From Cyclaneusma minus (Eukaryota; Ascomycota; Leotiomycetes; Marthamycetales; Marthamycetaceae): a stretch of DNA of 64,000 bases. Below the pieces are notes generated by a model. The model ran no database searches and was not told the origin of the DNA. It worked only from the letters and a program-made list of their open reading frames with translations. Made by a program: the position numbers and the translations under genes. The DNA lies in assembly GCA_037179335.1 (NCBI GenBank), contig JAKZHN010000001.1, forward strand, positions 1,984,001-2,048,000, given 5' to 3'. Below, piece after piece: positions 51,339 to 63,006 of this stretch (positions are counted from its first letter, which is position 1; every line of letters begins with the position of its first letter).

Positions 51339-51349
51339 AATAAACCCTT
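51339..51349. repeat. Right target-site duplication of the founding LINE
   Basis: AATAAACCCTT, partner of AATAGACCCTC at 11,183-11,193. Both differences are transitions in the direction RIP produces. Confidence 0.65.
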
Positions 51350-52634
51350 TAAAGAACTAGGAAACTTCCCAATAATTGAGAATATCTCTTGTTTGACCAT
51401 GCCAATTGCCAAATACTGCCAGATGCTACAGCGGTGGCCCGAGCTCCCATGGCTGCCGTTAGCGCCAAGACTGTGAATAGTTTCATAAGAAAGCTTCCCA
51501 CGGAGCTCCCTTCCCTCCTTAATCACCACTCAACAAGCATACCCAGGTAGCACGTGCCGTTCGGTGACTTATAAAACGATTCCCTATTTTACCGACATTT
51601 TTAATAATTAATAAGATCCTAAGTCTTTAGAAACACTTCAAATAGCCAGATAACCATAAATTTTTCTCACAATTAAAACCCCTGTCCCCATAGCTGGGGT
51701 CACACGAGACAGTCTCATAGTGTGACAATCAAAGTGCCCGCGCGAGGGTGGTTGAGAAAAAGCATTACATACCAAAGAAATGGGAGTCAGAGTGGTCGAG
51801 AAAACAATCACGCATTACATACCATTGAAAATGAAGACGTTTGTTGGATCCCCGCGAGAGTGGTCGAGAAAACAATCATGGATACAAACCAGCGTTTACT
51901 CTATTTTGAAGCCAAAATAGAGGAGGTAGAGTAAGCAGAGAATGGTCGAGAACACAATTATGGATACAAAGCGTCTACTCCATCCTGATTCCTGAACTCT
52001 GAAGCGTAGGCATGGAGTGGTCGAGAAGACAATCACGGGTACAAAGCCTCTGCTCCCCCTGAAGCGTCTGATCCATTCTGAAGCGAAAGGAGACAACGTA
52101 GAGTACCTAGGCAGGATGCCCAATTGTGCACCGAATGTCACTCACTGCAAGACGCAGACCGGGCGCCCCCCGGCACCGGTCAGGAACCATTTTGGCGGCT
52201 TTCCGTGCAGCTTTCTCCTATTGCAACGAATTGGAAGTTGTCTAGGTACCTATTGAAGAGTACCTAGAAAAGAAAAAGCACAGAGAGAGCCCCTTTCTTC
52301 GGAAAGGCGATGTAGGCATAGAGAAAGAAAGGCTCGTTGGCTAGGACTATCAAGGATATCAAGACATAGAAGCTGATGCTACGAGCCGCCAGGGAGTATA
52401 GAAAAACTACTTACCAGAAAATATAAAGATAAGTCGCCGAATTGGGCTGCGGAGCACAAGGATTGGCTTCGGGAGCACAACGTCTACCTCATACGGACGT
52501 GGTGGAGAAGATGCCGGATTCAAAATGTAGGCCCACAGGAGAGAAAGCGAGTGTTTCAACTGGTTTTGTCTACCTCCCCACTAACTAACCCCTTACTGCA
52601 CAACCCTCACGCATCATCTCATCTGTTCCACCCT
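51350..52634. other. Gene-free stretch between the island and TFC4
   Basis: Balanced composition returns here. It holds the five-copy minisatellite (51,747-52,047) and the 3' UTR of TFC4, but no frame with recognisable protein motifs. The 83-codon frame at 51,278-51,529 fuses host DNA with the LINE end, starts with GTG and is not a supported gene. Confidence 0.6.
51747..52047. repeat. Five-copy interspersed minisatellite (gagtggtcgagaaaacaatc unit)
   Basis: A ~34-bp unit, gagtggtcgagaaaacaatc followed by a/tgg-ATACAAA, occurs at 51,747-51,773 (degenerate), 51,790-51,823, 51,856-51,890, 51,938-51,972 and 52,014-52,047. Spacing grows from 43 to about 80 bp. The spacers of the last copies also share 'tctactcca/tctgctcc' and 'ctgaagcgt'. 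All copies are in the same orientation. Confidence 0.85.
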
Positions 52635-55600
52635 CTAAAGCACCAACCACCTCTCCCCCACCCCCCTCGCCAGTTCCAGATTCCCGGTCATAAAATACAA
52701 ATTCTGCAAATTATACGCCGCATCCGTCACCACATCCTCATCCGCGGCCGCGCCTTCTTTCTCCGCCTCCTGCAATACCTTCATGTAGTACGGAATAGCC
52801 AGATGCGTTAGCCCCAGCAAATGATAAGCGCGTGCCACATTGTAATTCGCTTCTTTTCTTTCATCGATGATGGCTGATGCAGAACGCATGTCGTGGTAGC
52901 GGTGCAGGAAAGTGAGGCCTTGGAGTAACAGGTGTTGGCGGTTCTCGGCTTGGCGTTTGAGCGCGTGGTGGATGTAGGCGAGTGCTAAGCTGAGGAGAAT
53001 CATCGGGTTGTTGGGGTCGTGGGCGTAGGCGCGGATGAAGTAGTCTGTTTTTTTCCCCGTTAGTTTGCCAAATCCCCTCAAAAAATCAAAAAATCAAACG
53101 AAAATGGGGGAACTGGGTAGGAAGGAGAGGGAGATGGGGAAAGGGAAGGGGTAGCGACATACTGGTAGCATAAGCATAAGTAGTATTCGTAAACAAAATA
53201 TGGCCATAAAGCATCAACAAACAAACATCCATCTCCTCATTAATCACCAAATGCCCATTTTCATCCTTCGCCGAGTACCCTCCCTTCTCATTCCCAAAAT
53301 TCTCTTTGTCATCGCCCGTCACAAGCGAGTAATCCATGGCTTTGATCTGCCGCATGACGAATTTTTGCGACGGGCCGGAGGTGTACCAGGAAATGGGGGA
53401 GTGGCAGAGTCGGATGAGCGTCGCGAACATGCGGTAGGAATCGGTTGTGAATTGGTAGTTTTTCATGAAGAAGCGACCTACCGCTACGACGGATTCTTCG
53501 TCGTCGGCGTAGAGGGCGCAGGCGCACCAGCATAGGTGGATGAGGAACGTATCGTCGCGGTTGTGGTACCAGACGATAGCATCTTTGGCCGCTTCACATA
53601 CTTCGTAGGCTTCGTGGCAACTGTCTTCTTTGGTGAGGCAGATGGCGTATTCGAGGAAGATGTCAAGCCATTCGCTGAACGGAATGCCGCGGTAATTATC
53701 TGGGATGTGGGCGGGGACGTTGTCACGAGGGTCCATCTCAGCGTGCAAGTTTTCGGCAAGTCGAGTAGCCATGGCTTCCACATCATTATCCGGGGACGGC
53801 GCCTCAGCTGGAGAAGCCCCTGTCCTCGAAGGACCGGCATATCCCAAGAAATGCAGATAGCGATCCCAAGGATAAAAGGCTTTGAAACTGCGGAAATCGG
53901 TAACTAGTTCGCGGGCTGCGTTCATCCACACACGCGTCGATTCCGGATCGCCAGCACGCATTCGATCTCGTTCGGTTTTCATCAAGTCATACTGCTCCCG
54001 CAGCCTTTCAGCCCTCGCCTCCTCCTCAGCCGCTCTCGCCGCCGGATTCGTAATCCGTTTCGGCTTATACGCCTTACTCGACTGCGGTTTCGGGCCCGGC
54101 TTCTTCCTTTGCTCTTGACTCTCCCTTTCTCTCTCCGCCCCATCACCACCAGAGTTCTTGCTAGTAGTCCTCGTAGTCCCATAACCGCCATTTTGCTGGC
54201 GCTTGATGGTCAAGACTTCGCTGACGAAGATGAAGGCCGTTTGCTGTTCGCCTAGTTCTTCGTACATGTTGGCGAGGTTCATGCGGGCTTCGATGTTGTT
54301 TTCGTCGAGTTGGATGGCCGTTTGCCAGGATTCTTCGGCGGCGTCTTTGGAGCCGAGTTTCAGGTAACACTCTCCTGATTTGACGTGTAATGAAGCGTCT
54401 TGGAATTCGGGTGTCTGGAGAGGCTCGTAGAATTTCAAGGCTTCTGAGTAGCGTTCGGCTTTGTGCAGGCCGTCGCCGGCTTCCTTGAAAAGATCGGGGT
54501 AGGTTTGAAGCATCCGGTCGTCATCCTCGTCGTCCTGGAGGAAGGCGAAGTGTAACTGGGACTATGGTTAGCGATGCTTGACATGGAGTGGAAGTGAAGA
54601 AGATTTTCGTCTTAAACATACCATTGCCTCGTCAAAGTTACCCAGCTGGAGACGGTAGAGTCCAAGCTTCACGCGAAGTTCCATAGGAAGGCCCTCTCCA
54701 TATCTATCCGAATCGAAAGCATTCTTCCTAAACGAAGCAACCCCTTGCCTTCGCGTGTCATCAGCATCATATTCTCTATCATCCTCCGTAAAACTGTCCC
54801 AGTAAGTCTGTTCTTTGCGGCCTAGAAGCCATCGTGAGACCTTCTTCAGTTCTGTGATACCCTCTTCATACTGCTCGCAATACGCATAAAGTTCAATGTA
54901 GATATTGACATCCGACCATGCGAAGGGCGAGCCAGGACCACTCTTTGACATGTAAAATGCCACAGTCTCCTTGTACAGATCCCTGGCTTCCGCAGGCTTC
55001 TTCTGATCAATGTACATCTCCGCCAGACTTTGCAAGATACTCGTATCATGAGGCTGAGCCTGGCTCAGAACTTGGCGGTAGATAGCTATGGCAGTTCCAA
55101 TATGACCCATCTCTCTCGAAACAGCAGCTTTGCCCAGTCTCGCTTGCGTATGTTTCGAATCGACTCTCAGCGCCTGGGAAAAACATAGTTTCGCAGTCGG
55201 AAGATAGTTCTTTCGATCAGGCCCCGTCTCTTCCAGCGCAAAAGCCGCAGTTTCAAGCCAGAGGCTGATATTCTTCGGACGAAGATGGCAGGCATACACC
55301 ATCGAGAGTGTCTGATTGTGAATATCGCCAAGCTCTCCGTAGACCTGTGCCAACAGCATCCACGCCTCGAAGGTTTCAGCGTTGATACGGACGATATCAA
55401 AGCAGATGTCTCTGGCCTCCTCGAAACTTTGATCAAGAAATGCTTGAGATGCTCTGCTGAGTCGAAGCTTAACGTCTCCGGTGAGCGCTGCAGCTTTGCG
55501 AGGGCCTTTGACAACTCGTCTTATTCTGTTGCCATTCTTGTCACGACCTCCGCGACCGCCACGACCTTTGCTACGGCTTTTGCCTCGATTTCTCGTGTCA

Positions 55601-56190
55601 GCGGCAGAGTCACTGCTGTCGTCGATATCTCGCCGCGAAGTGCGAAATTCGTTGAGCGATTTCTTGAATTTGTTGATCTCGTTTTTCAGTTGCTGAGTGT
55701 CTGAATCGGCATCCGATAATTCGCCACTAAGTAATCAGTCGGTATGAAGCAGAAAGACAGTCAAGCCACATGTGACTTACCTATCGCCGTCACTCGAGTC
55801 CAAGACAAAATCCTGGTCTCGATTATCGTCAACGGGAACATTGATAGGGTCGTTGACAGGGTCATCGGAATCATCATCTTCAGATTCATCCTCCGAGCTC
55901 GATACTCTATCCAGAAGCGGATTGACATTGCGCTCGTCGAAGCTGCTGAGAGAAGGATTGATGGTATTGCCTTGGTCCTGAGGCGGTACAGCGGAGTGCG
56001 CGCTGTGAGCGTAGTGGTTCTGAGCGGGCCTCGGAGCAGGATTGAGAGCATAAGCCTCTGGATCCGGATATGAGGACTGGCCACCAAGCCATGGATATGC
56101 GGCGTTCTCTTCAGGATCGGGATACTGGGTCTGAACCTGGTCAGACTCATCGGAGGAGTCGTCGAAAAAACTTGAATGCACGTGGGCCAT
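52635..56190 (-). CDS. TFC4: TFIIIC TPR subunit (Tfc4/Sfc4, tau131), four exons, about 1,105 aa
   Basis: Subunit of RNA polymerase III factor TFIIIC that bridges box-A-bound TFIIIC to TFIIIB (Brf1/Bdp1). Exons 55,781-56,190, 54,622-55,726, 53,163-54,555 and 52,635-53,044; introns 54, 66 and 118 bp, all GT..AG, with phases that close exactly. The N-terminus (about 1-180) is very acidic (SSSEDESEDDDSDD), as in orthologues. A basic patch follows (KSRSKGRGGRGGRDKNGNR), then tetratricopeptide repeats from about residue 210 (FEEARDICFDIVRINAETFE; AWMLLAQVYGELGDIHNQTL), a charged Pro/Lys linker near 590-640 (KKPGPKPQSSKAYKPKRI), and C-terminal TPRs (LGLTHLAIPYYMKVLQEAEK; LYFMTGNLELARGVG). Length and layout match the family. 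It is transcribed toward the island, ending 1.3 kb from it. Confidence 0.93.
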
Positions 56191-57183
56191 GGTGAAGGCT
56201 GCTCGTGATGCGAGTACAGAGCAGCTGCAGTTGTCTTGGTGTCGACGGTGCAGAGGGAGAGTAAGCTTGAATCCCAGCAGCCTCAGTAAACCGCAGACTA
56301 ACCGGCACGAGAGGGCACTATTTGTTCGCTAGCTCCAGATGCCGTCACGTGCTCGGACTTTTATAGCTTTTCATTGATTTTCATGTCTCAGTTTGGAGTG
56401 TTTGCGATGTGAAGATGGAAGCCCGGCCGTTGATGTCGCACAAAAAGTTAGTTTGGGCCTGAGGCACACAGCATTATTTGAGCATCCACACCACATGCAA
56501 TCACATCAGTCCCTGAATTGATTTAGTGAGTTTTTGATCATCGAAAGTCATAAAGAGGTATATGTCGAAAGCTTCAAATATGCTAGTATGCTAGTCTTTG
56601 CACATCGTTATCCACAGACTTTTATCATATGACCACTCCCTGACTATCACATCCCCATCACCATTGCCTCTCGGCTCTTCCATGAGCCAGTCCTCCCTAA
56701 GCGCAGCGCACTCCCTTTCCAAATAAGCCTCTCAGTCTTTCCCCCCACCGAAAAAACCCGCCAGGCTGCCAATCTTGCAATATAGCTCCCAGGAGGTGTC
56801 CATCTGATCTGATAAAAACCGAAGCTCAATAGATCCATCCGCGCCCATGATCGAATCAAAAGAGAAGGAATTTCCCAGAAAGAGTCTCCGGAACGCCAGT
56901 CCCATGCTATCAAAGAAAAAATGTCTTGCTCATTCATACACTCGGGAACTGAATTTTCAGGTTCCATTCCCTCGCGTACTTGGGATATGTCTCGTGCTTC
57001 CATTGAAAAAAGGCCCTCGGACGGGCGCGGGCGTAGAGCATACATAGGAAATGGTGATGATCGATACAAGGAGCCAGGCTGGCTGCTTTCAAGCGAGTAG
57101 ATCCAAAAGATGTCCGACAGTCTAAAGTGGTTTTCCGGGTGTCAGGCTGAAGTTTTGAGGGCGGTTGATGGGCTAGGAGGGCT
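56191..57183. other. Intergenic region between TFC4 and the MAPKK gene
   Basis: Contains the TFC4 promoter and the 3' UTR of the MAPKK gene. A 140-codon minus-strand frame (56,647-57,069) lies here, with unusual Trp/Arg-rich composition and no motif; I consider it chance. Confidence 0.5.
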
Positions 57184-58858
57184 TCAGGACTTGGTGTCCC
57201 ATCCCCATACTTGTGCCAGGAAGGCTTTCATGTTGACGCGCTTTGGTTTCTGGAGCACCATCCAAGGGTGCTCCATCATTCGCCATGGTGAGGCGCGGCG
57301 TGAGGGTTCTTTCTCGAGACTGTAAATTTTTGTCAGTTGGCCTTCTTACCAGGTCCGGTACCGAGCTTCCCCGTCTGGAGGGTGGAAAAGGGATAAGTTA
57401 GGAGGAAACTCACCAGCACTCAATGAAATATTTGAACTCATCACTCCATGTAATACCCGCCTCCGGCTCGTCTTTCAATTTCGGGATGGACTGGCTGACG
57501 ATATATGTTAGGAGGTCTATCAGACCCGCCCTTGGTTGCATCTCCGTACCATCGGCTGGGAACGGGAATCGATGTTGTGCTACCTCGAGTAGCGTAACGC
57601 CGGTCGACCACACATCGGAGGTAATGGTGTATGACTGCCCAGTAATTCTCTCTGGAGCCATGTAATAACTTGTTCCGATAAACGTGTTGGCGTCTCCCTT
57701 GGTTCCGAACTCTCCGGACACACCAAAGTCACATAACTTGACCTGGCCATCTCGGCAGAGAAGGATGTTGGATGGTTTGATATCGCGGTGGATAATCTTC
57801 TTGCTGTGCAGATAAGTAAGTCCGTTCAGGACACCCTCAGCGATTTTACCCAGTACTTTTTCGCCGGTTCGCCCACCGAGCTTCTTGACTTCTTTGTAGA
57901 CGCTTTCGAGCGAGCCTCCTTCACAGAATTCCATGGCAATGGAGATTGTAGCTGTGGATGGCTCGACGAAGGCACCGAAATATCGACAGATATGCTCTGA
58001 TGCACAGTCTTTGTTGAAGCCCAGCTCTCGCACGATTTGTTTCTTGACATCGGGGTCCGGGTTTGTGGTTATGATCTGGGCCGTGTTAGTATATCAGCTC
58101 TCGTCCAATGCCGCCAGAACACTTACCTTCAATGCAAATATCGTTTTCCCTCCCTTGAGTCTGGCGCGAGTCACGGCACCACCGGCACCTTCTCCTAAGC
58201 TGCCAAGCTCTTCTATCCTGCCCTCAAGACTCGCTATCCTCCAGCCCTCATCATCTAGCTCTTCCACGTCTAATGTTCTGCCTCGCTCCAAGGTCATCCT
58301 ATCGAAATCTGCGTTCAGGCCGTTCATACTACCGTCCCGCTCCATCCCAACGCCACCTTCGCTGTGCTCCGAATATAAAGAGCCGACTGCAGAAGCCGGA
58401 TCTGGCGTACCCCTGTTGTGGGGTACGCCAATACCGTACTGTGAGGCAAAAGACAGGGCTGAGTATTGGGAGGCAGCGGATGTAGGCCCGCTGACTCTCC
58501 CATCCATAGGTCCGAAACTGCCAGATCTCGAATGTGCTGCGCTGCTCTCACTTCCGCCACTTGCCGACTGGCCGGCAACCGCGATGGCGAACGCCGGATT
58601 CGGCCGCCCATTCTGTAAATGAGACTGCTCGTGGAGGGTAGTATTACTGCCCATAGGCGTGGCTAATCGGAGCTGCGGGGGAGTTGCCCGGGCATTTTGA
58701 GAACGCGGGAGGCTGAGAGGAGGTACTTGGGGCGGCGGGTTGACGGGCTTCACATTTGGGGACAAGGGAATGGCAAGGCCGAGCCGAGGCGTTTTTGCGC
58801 CACTGTTCTGGCGGCTTCCGGGAATTGGAGGGCGAAGTAGAGGAGCGGGTGATGACAT
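57184..58858 (-). CDS. MKK1: Cell-wall-integrity MAP kinase kinase (Mkk1/Mkk2 type), three exons, 509 aa
   Basis: Dual-specificity kinase acting between Bck1-type MAPKKK and Slt2/Mpk1 MAPK in the cell-wall-integrity cascade. Exons 58,127-58,858, 57,414-58,075 and 57,184-57,319; introns 51 bp (with a canonical TACTAAC branch site) and 94 bp. Residues 1-200 are Pro/Ser-rich regulatory sequence; the kinase domain starts near 215 with the glycine loop LGEGAGGAV, the ATP-binding Lys at 244 (FALK, exactly at the first splice junction), the catalytic HRDIKPSN at about 340, DFG at about 360, the activation segment (SGEFGTKGDANTFIGTSYYM) and APERITG. The last exon closes the C-lobe (CCLEKEPSRR, MMEHPWM). 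The form EELDDEGWRIASLEGRIEEL before the kinase domain is typical of filamentous-fungal Mkk1/2 and separates it from Ste7 and Pbs2 types. All catalytic residues are present. Confidence 0.94.
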
Positions 58859-60481
58859 GTTGGGCGCGAGGGAGAGTGGTGATGGACGGTGATTGTCTCT
58901 GGAGCCACCGGCAGGCTTCCAAAATATCAGCGGAATTCACGGCAAACTTCAAACAGATTGGGGGCCAGCATACATGTTGGATAGGGGGGAAGTCGGACGA
59001 CGAGGAGTCGGGCGGGGAGTCTTTGATGCCCCCGCTTGAATTTGGAGTTGGTGTTTTCTGCATGGGGATCTAAGCGCCGCTTCGCTAGTACATCTGGTAC
59101 CGGCTCGTCAAAGAAAAGCTCAGCGTCTCGGGGCCGGTGCTTTGAGGAACACTGTTAGACGCAAGGCCGTTTGGCAGAAAACCGGTCAGGCCGTGGCATG
59201 AGTTGTCGAGGGAGAGTCGGGCTTGAAGAATGGGTCCGCTGTTTCAAGGGCGAGTGTTGGCTACAGCAGAGCGGGCCGGCTTCCCCGCAGTTGGCGATGA
59301 CGAAGAAAAGGATGTTGGTTCTTGGTTGGGCGTTGCAAGACGGAAGCGAAGGTCGTGTGTTTGTCAGTGAATGCGAGAGTGCGAGATGAAGGCGTGGGAT
59401 GCGGTCGGGTGGAGATTTAGGGAATTGGGCGTTGGTTCTTAATGGCGTATCAGAGGTTGATGTACCTATATCTCTGCTGCTCCAGCTGGCCACTGGCGCG
59501 AACTGCTGCCGCTGCTAAGCTGCTACATCAACGCTAGCACAGGCGGAGAGAGACAGGGACAGGCCTCAACACTGCCACTGTGCCCATACATGTATTAGTT
59601 ATACCTCAAGGCAAGCGACTTGACAGACTGGAGAGTACTCGGCTTCCGACGCTCAACCTTCTGCGCGGGCCTTTTCATGCAGCATCGTGACTTAGTAACG
59701 GCGCGGGTGCTAGCACAGCGTCTGCTAGATGCTAAGATGATGTAGTAGAACTGCAAGAGAACAGCGGAACTGGCAATAATTCGAGATTATTAATATTGAT
59801 TGGTGCCAATGACATCCCAGCTTCTTAGCAAGTCCCTAGATGCATAAATGTCTGGTTAACCGGCACTTGGCCACTTGCCACCTGGCAGGCTGGCACAGAG
59901 TTCTCCTGATCCAAGGTGACAAGGACTGAAATAGCATCTCCATACAATTCAAACCTCTCAGTGTTTGAGGAGCCGCTGGCGGGAACTTCTATTTTTGCGC
60001 ACCGACGTCGATTCTGCTGCCTCAAACTCTCTGTCATGCAGATCGGACGTCTATGACATCTTGCTAGCTGCTAACTGCTGCTATTCACAGTGCCAGCCCT
60101 ATATTATATTTTCAGTAATTGTGTGTCTCAATCGGTGCTACGCAAACTCGAGTCCGAGTCCTAAAAGGGAAGCGGAAGCATTCAGTTTCACTCGGACGGG
60201 GAGTGGGGGTTACAAAACAAACCTTACAGAAGATTGGAAGTAGTCCTAGTATTCAGGCAAATCCAAGTAGCCAAAAGCAGTCCGAGTAAATTAAAAGGGT
60301 TCCAAGTGATTATCAGGGACGATCCAAGTTCCTGAAGTGCACCTGGGGAGGCATTGCACGGGGTCAAGGCTGTGGGTGAAACGGGCACTAACAGCCGAAT
60401 CCCTGCCCTGCGCACTCATCCCAGACCATCACTTTTTTTTGTCGCCAACCACGAACAAACTACCGGCGCCTCATCTCCAAA
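58859..60481. promoter_or_regulatory. Divergent intergenic region MKK1-DBP8
   Basis: 1.6 kb between two divergent genes, holding both promoters. Short frames on both strands show no motif. A polypyrimidine-rich leader (cactttttttt, 60,429-60,439) precedes the DBP8 start. No further gene seen. Confidence 0.5.
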
Positions 60482-62148
60482 ATGCCGTCACTGAAAGCTT
60501 CCTCGAGACCTGCCAGCGCTGACAGAAGCACCGATCACCCATCCAGTGAAGTGTCAAGCGACTCTGAAAATAGATCCAATGCCGAGGACATTGAATCTGA
60601 AGAATCCGATGAACTCGATAGCCTCAGTTCACGCAAGCGAAGAAAATTGTCTCTGCCGCCCGATGACGACGATGACGAAGAGCCCACCCCGATTGTTCCA
60701 ACAGCCTCGACCCTCTCGAGAGTCAAGCAGAAAGTCGCCCAAAATGCGACCAACGGCCGCACAAACACAAATGTTACCCTCGCGCCTACAGATCCAAATG
60801 TCGACTTTGCAGGCTTGAATGTCAAGCCATGGCTGGTCAAGTCGCTGGGTTCGATGGCAATCCGAAGGCCAACTGGGATTCAGAAGGGCTGCATACCCGA
60901 GATTTTGAAGGGCAAGGACTGTATAGGCGGCAGTAGGACTGGTTCGGGAAAGACGGTGGCATTTGCTGTTCCCATGCTGCAAAAATGGGCTGAGGATCCA
61001 TTTGGAATTTTTGGCCTGATCTTGACCCCTACAAGGTATGATGCTCCACCAAGTCTCACAAAGCTATAAGTATCATGCTAATGCTGCGCAGAGAACTCGC
61101 ACTGCAGATCTTTGAGCAAGTCAAGGCCATTTCGTCTCCTCAGTCACTCAAAGCGGTCCTAATAACCGGGGGTTCTGATATGCGCCCTCAAGCAACCGCT
61201 CTCTCTCAACGACCACATATCGTCATAGCCACTCCAGGTAGGCTGGCAGACCACATTCGCACGTCAGGAGAGGATACAATCTGTGCTCTCCGCAGAGTCC
61301 GCATGGTCGTCCTCGACGAAGCAGATCGTCTTCTGGCATCAGGAACCCAAGGCAGCATGCTCCCGGACGTGGAAGAATGTCTATCCATCCTCCCACCTCC
61401 AGCAAAGCGCCAAACCCTTCTCTTTACCGCCACAGTAAGCCCCGAGGTTCGCGCTTTGAAAGACCAGCCGCGGACCCCTGGAAAACCGCCCCTATTCATC
61501 TGCGAAGTCGACACCCAGACCCTCGCGGTTCCAACTTCGCTCAAACAAATGCATCTGCAAGTTCCAATCACACACCGCGAACACTATCTCCACATGTTCC
61601 TGCTCACTGCTCAAAATGTCGACAAATCCATCATCATCTTCTGCAACCGAACAACCACAGCCGACTATGTAACTCATTTGCTCCGCTTACTCGAGCACCG
61701 CGTTACTGCGTTACATTCCAAACTACCTCAACGCCACCGAATCGACAATCTGGCACGCTTCCGCGCCTCTGCAGCACGCATACTGGTAGCTACAGATGTG
61801 GCGGCAAGAGGTTTGGACATTCCGGAAGTGAAGTTGGTGATTAATTATGATGTGCCGAGAGATCCGGATGATTATATTCATCGAGTAGGTCGTACGGCAA
61901 GAGCGGGGAGGAAGGGAGAGGCGGTTACTTTTGTGGGACAGAGAGATGTGGCGCTGGTGCAGGCGATTGAGAAGAGGGTGGGAAGGCAGATGGAGGCCTG
62001 GGAAGAGGAGGGAGTGAATCTGGAGACTAGGGTGCTGAGAGATGCTTTGAAGATTGTTGGAGAGAAGAAGAGGGAGGCTGCTCTGGAGATTGAGGAGGGG
62101 AAGGAGGTAGGAGGGAAGAGGAAGAGGGGCATGAAGAGGTTGGAGTAG
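60482..62148 (+). CDS. DBP8: DEAD-box RNA helicase Dbp8, two exons, 536 aa
   Basis: Nucleolar ATP-dependent RNA helicase required for 40S subunit assembly (early 18S rRNA processing), acting with Esf2 in yeast. Exons 60,482-61,035 and 61,092-62,148; the 56-bp intron splits the motif Ia codon in LTPTR/ELALQ. Motifs in order: acidic/Ser-rich N-terminus (1-75, DDDDDEE), Q-motif region (RRPTGIQKGCIPEIL), motif I SRTGSGKT (Ser in place of the usual Ala), Ia PTRELA, Ib TPGRLADHI, II DEAD, III TAT (Thr in place of Ser), IV IIIFCNR, V ATDVAARGLDIP, VI HRVGRTARAG. The C-terminus is basic (GKRKRGMKR), usual for nucleolar helicases. The family is ~430-560 aa, so the length fits. All catalytic motifs look intact. 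Confidence 0.93.
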
Positions 62149-62529
62149 GCTGTGGATGATCTAGTACGACTAGATCGTGACCCATCATGAGGGCTTAGCT
62201 GCAGTCAATTTGAAACTGCACAAGAGATTCAACGACGTAACTGTAAAATTCCAGCTTTGAGATGAATTGATGAGTGATAACTGGCACATGTCGCCTTGAA
62301 CAAATACAAACGCCCCAGTAATCGCCGTGAGAGCAGCCAAAAGGCGTTACAAAAACTGCCACCAGACCGGGGGCCGAGGGGGGTCCATGCACGTGACTGA
62401 CCTTTCCCGATACGGGCTAGCGGCTAGTCGCCGCGCACACAACGATTCAACACCAAAATCTATCTTCTGAAATCGCACATCTCAACAACACCGACCCGCC
62501 GACCCGCCCATCCGTCACCAGGTCTCACA
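62149..62529. promoter_or_regulatory. Intergenic region DBP8-RPL29 with the RPL29 promoter
   Basis: 381 bp between two genes on the same strand. The last ~90 bp before the RPL29 ATG are pyrimidine-rich and AUG-poor, as common for fungal ribosomal protein leaders. No specific factor site is recognised. Confidence 0.5.
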
Positions 62530-63006
62530 ATGGCGAGTAAGTATTATCCTGATGCGCTGAATCTGTCTACTGTACTGTCGTGCTGCTCGTACTGACATTT
62601 GCGCTCCTCCAGAATCCAAGAACTCGTCTCAGCACAACCAGAGCAAGAAGGCTCACCGTAACGGGTACGCATGAACGAATTTTCCGCAGCGCCATCCAAA
62701 CTCGACGTCGCAATGCTGGATGAAGGGAAGGCTGGCTGACGCAGATGGAATATACAGTATCAAGAAGCCCAAGACCTCCAGATACCCTTCCCTCAAGGGT
62801 ACCGACCCTAAGTTCAGGAGAAACCACAGACATGCTCTGCACGGCACCATGAAGGCACTGGTTCGTCGCCCGCATCCTCACACACATACACTCGCAGCTC
62901 GCGCACACCTGCCTGCCTGCGCAGACCTGCCGTCACTATCAATGAAGAATGGGGACTGACAACTGAACAGAAGGAGCTGAAGGAGGGCAAGCGCGAGACT
63001 GCATAA
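62530..63006 (+). CDS. RPL29: 60S ribosomal protein eL29 (Rpl29), four exons, 65 aa
   Basis: Small basic protein of the large ribosomal subunit. Exons 62,530-62,536, 62,613-62,664, 62,758-62,860 and 62,971-63,006; introns 76, 93 and 110 bp. The first exon is only 7 nt (ATG GCG A), as is common in fungal ribosomal protein genes. The joined product begins MAKSKNSSQHNQSKKAHRNG, continues IKKPKTSRYPSLKGTDPKF and ends KELKEGKRETA, matching eL29 across its length (yeast 59 aa; this one carries a short C-terminal extension). The third intron uses donor GTTCGT, a weaker variant of GTAAGT. The small exons mean no single open frame shows this gene; it is assembled here from splice sites and family identity. 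Confidence 0.95.

Noticed and set aside
51278..51529. 83-codon minus-strand frame across the island edge
   Set aside because: Starts with GTG and joins unique host DNA to the LINE leader and start. It is a chance fusion, not a supported gene.
56647..57069. 140-codon minus-strand frame downstream of MKK1
   Set aside because: Lies in the 3' region between two genes, has unlikely composition and no recognisable domain.
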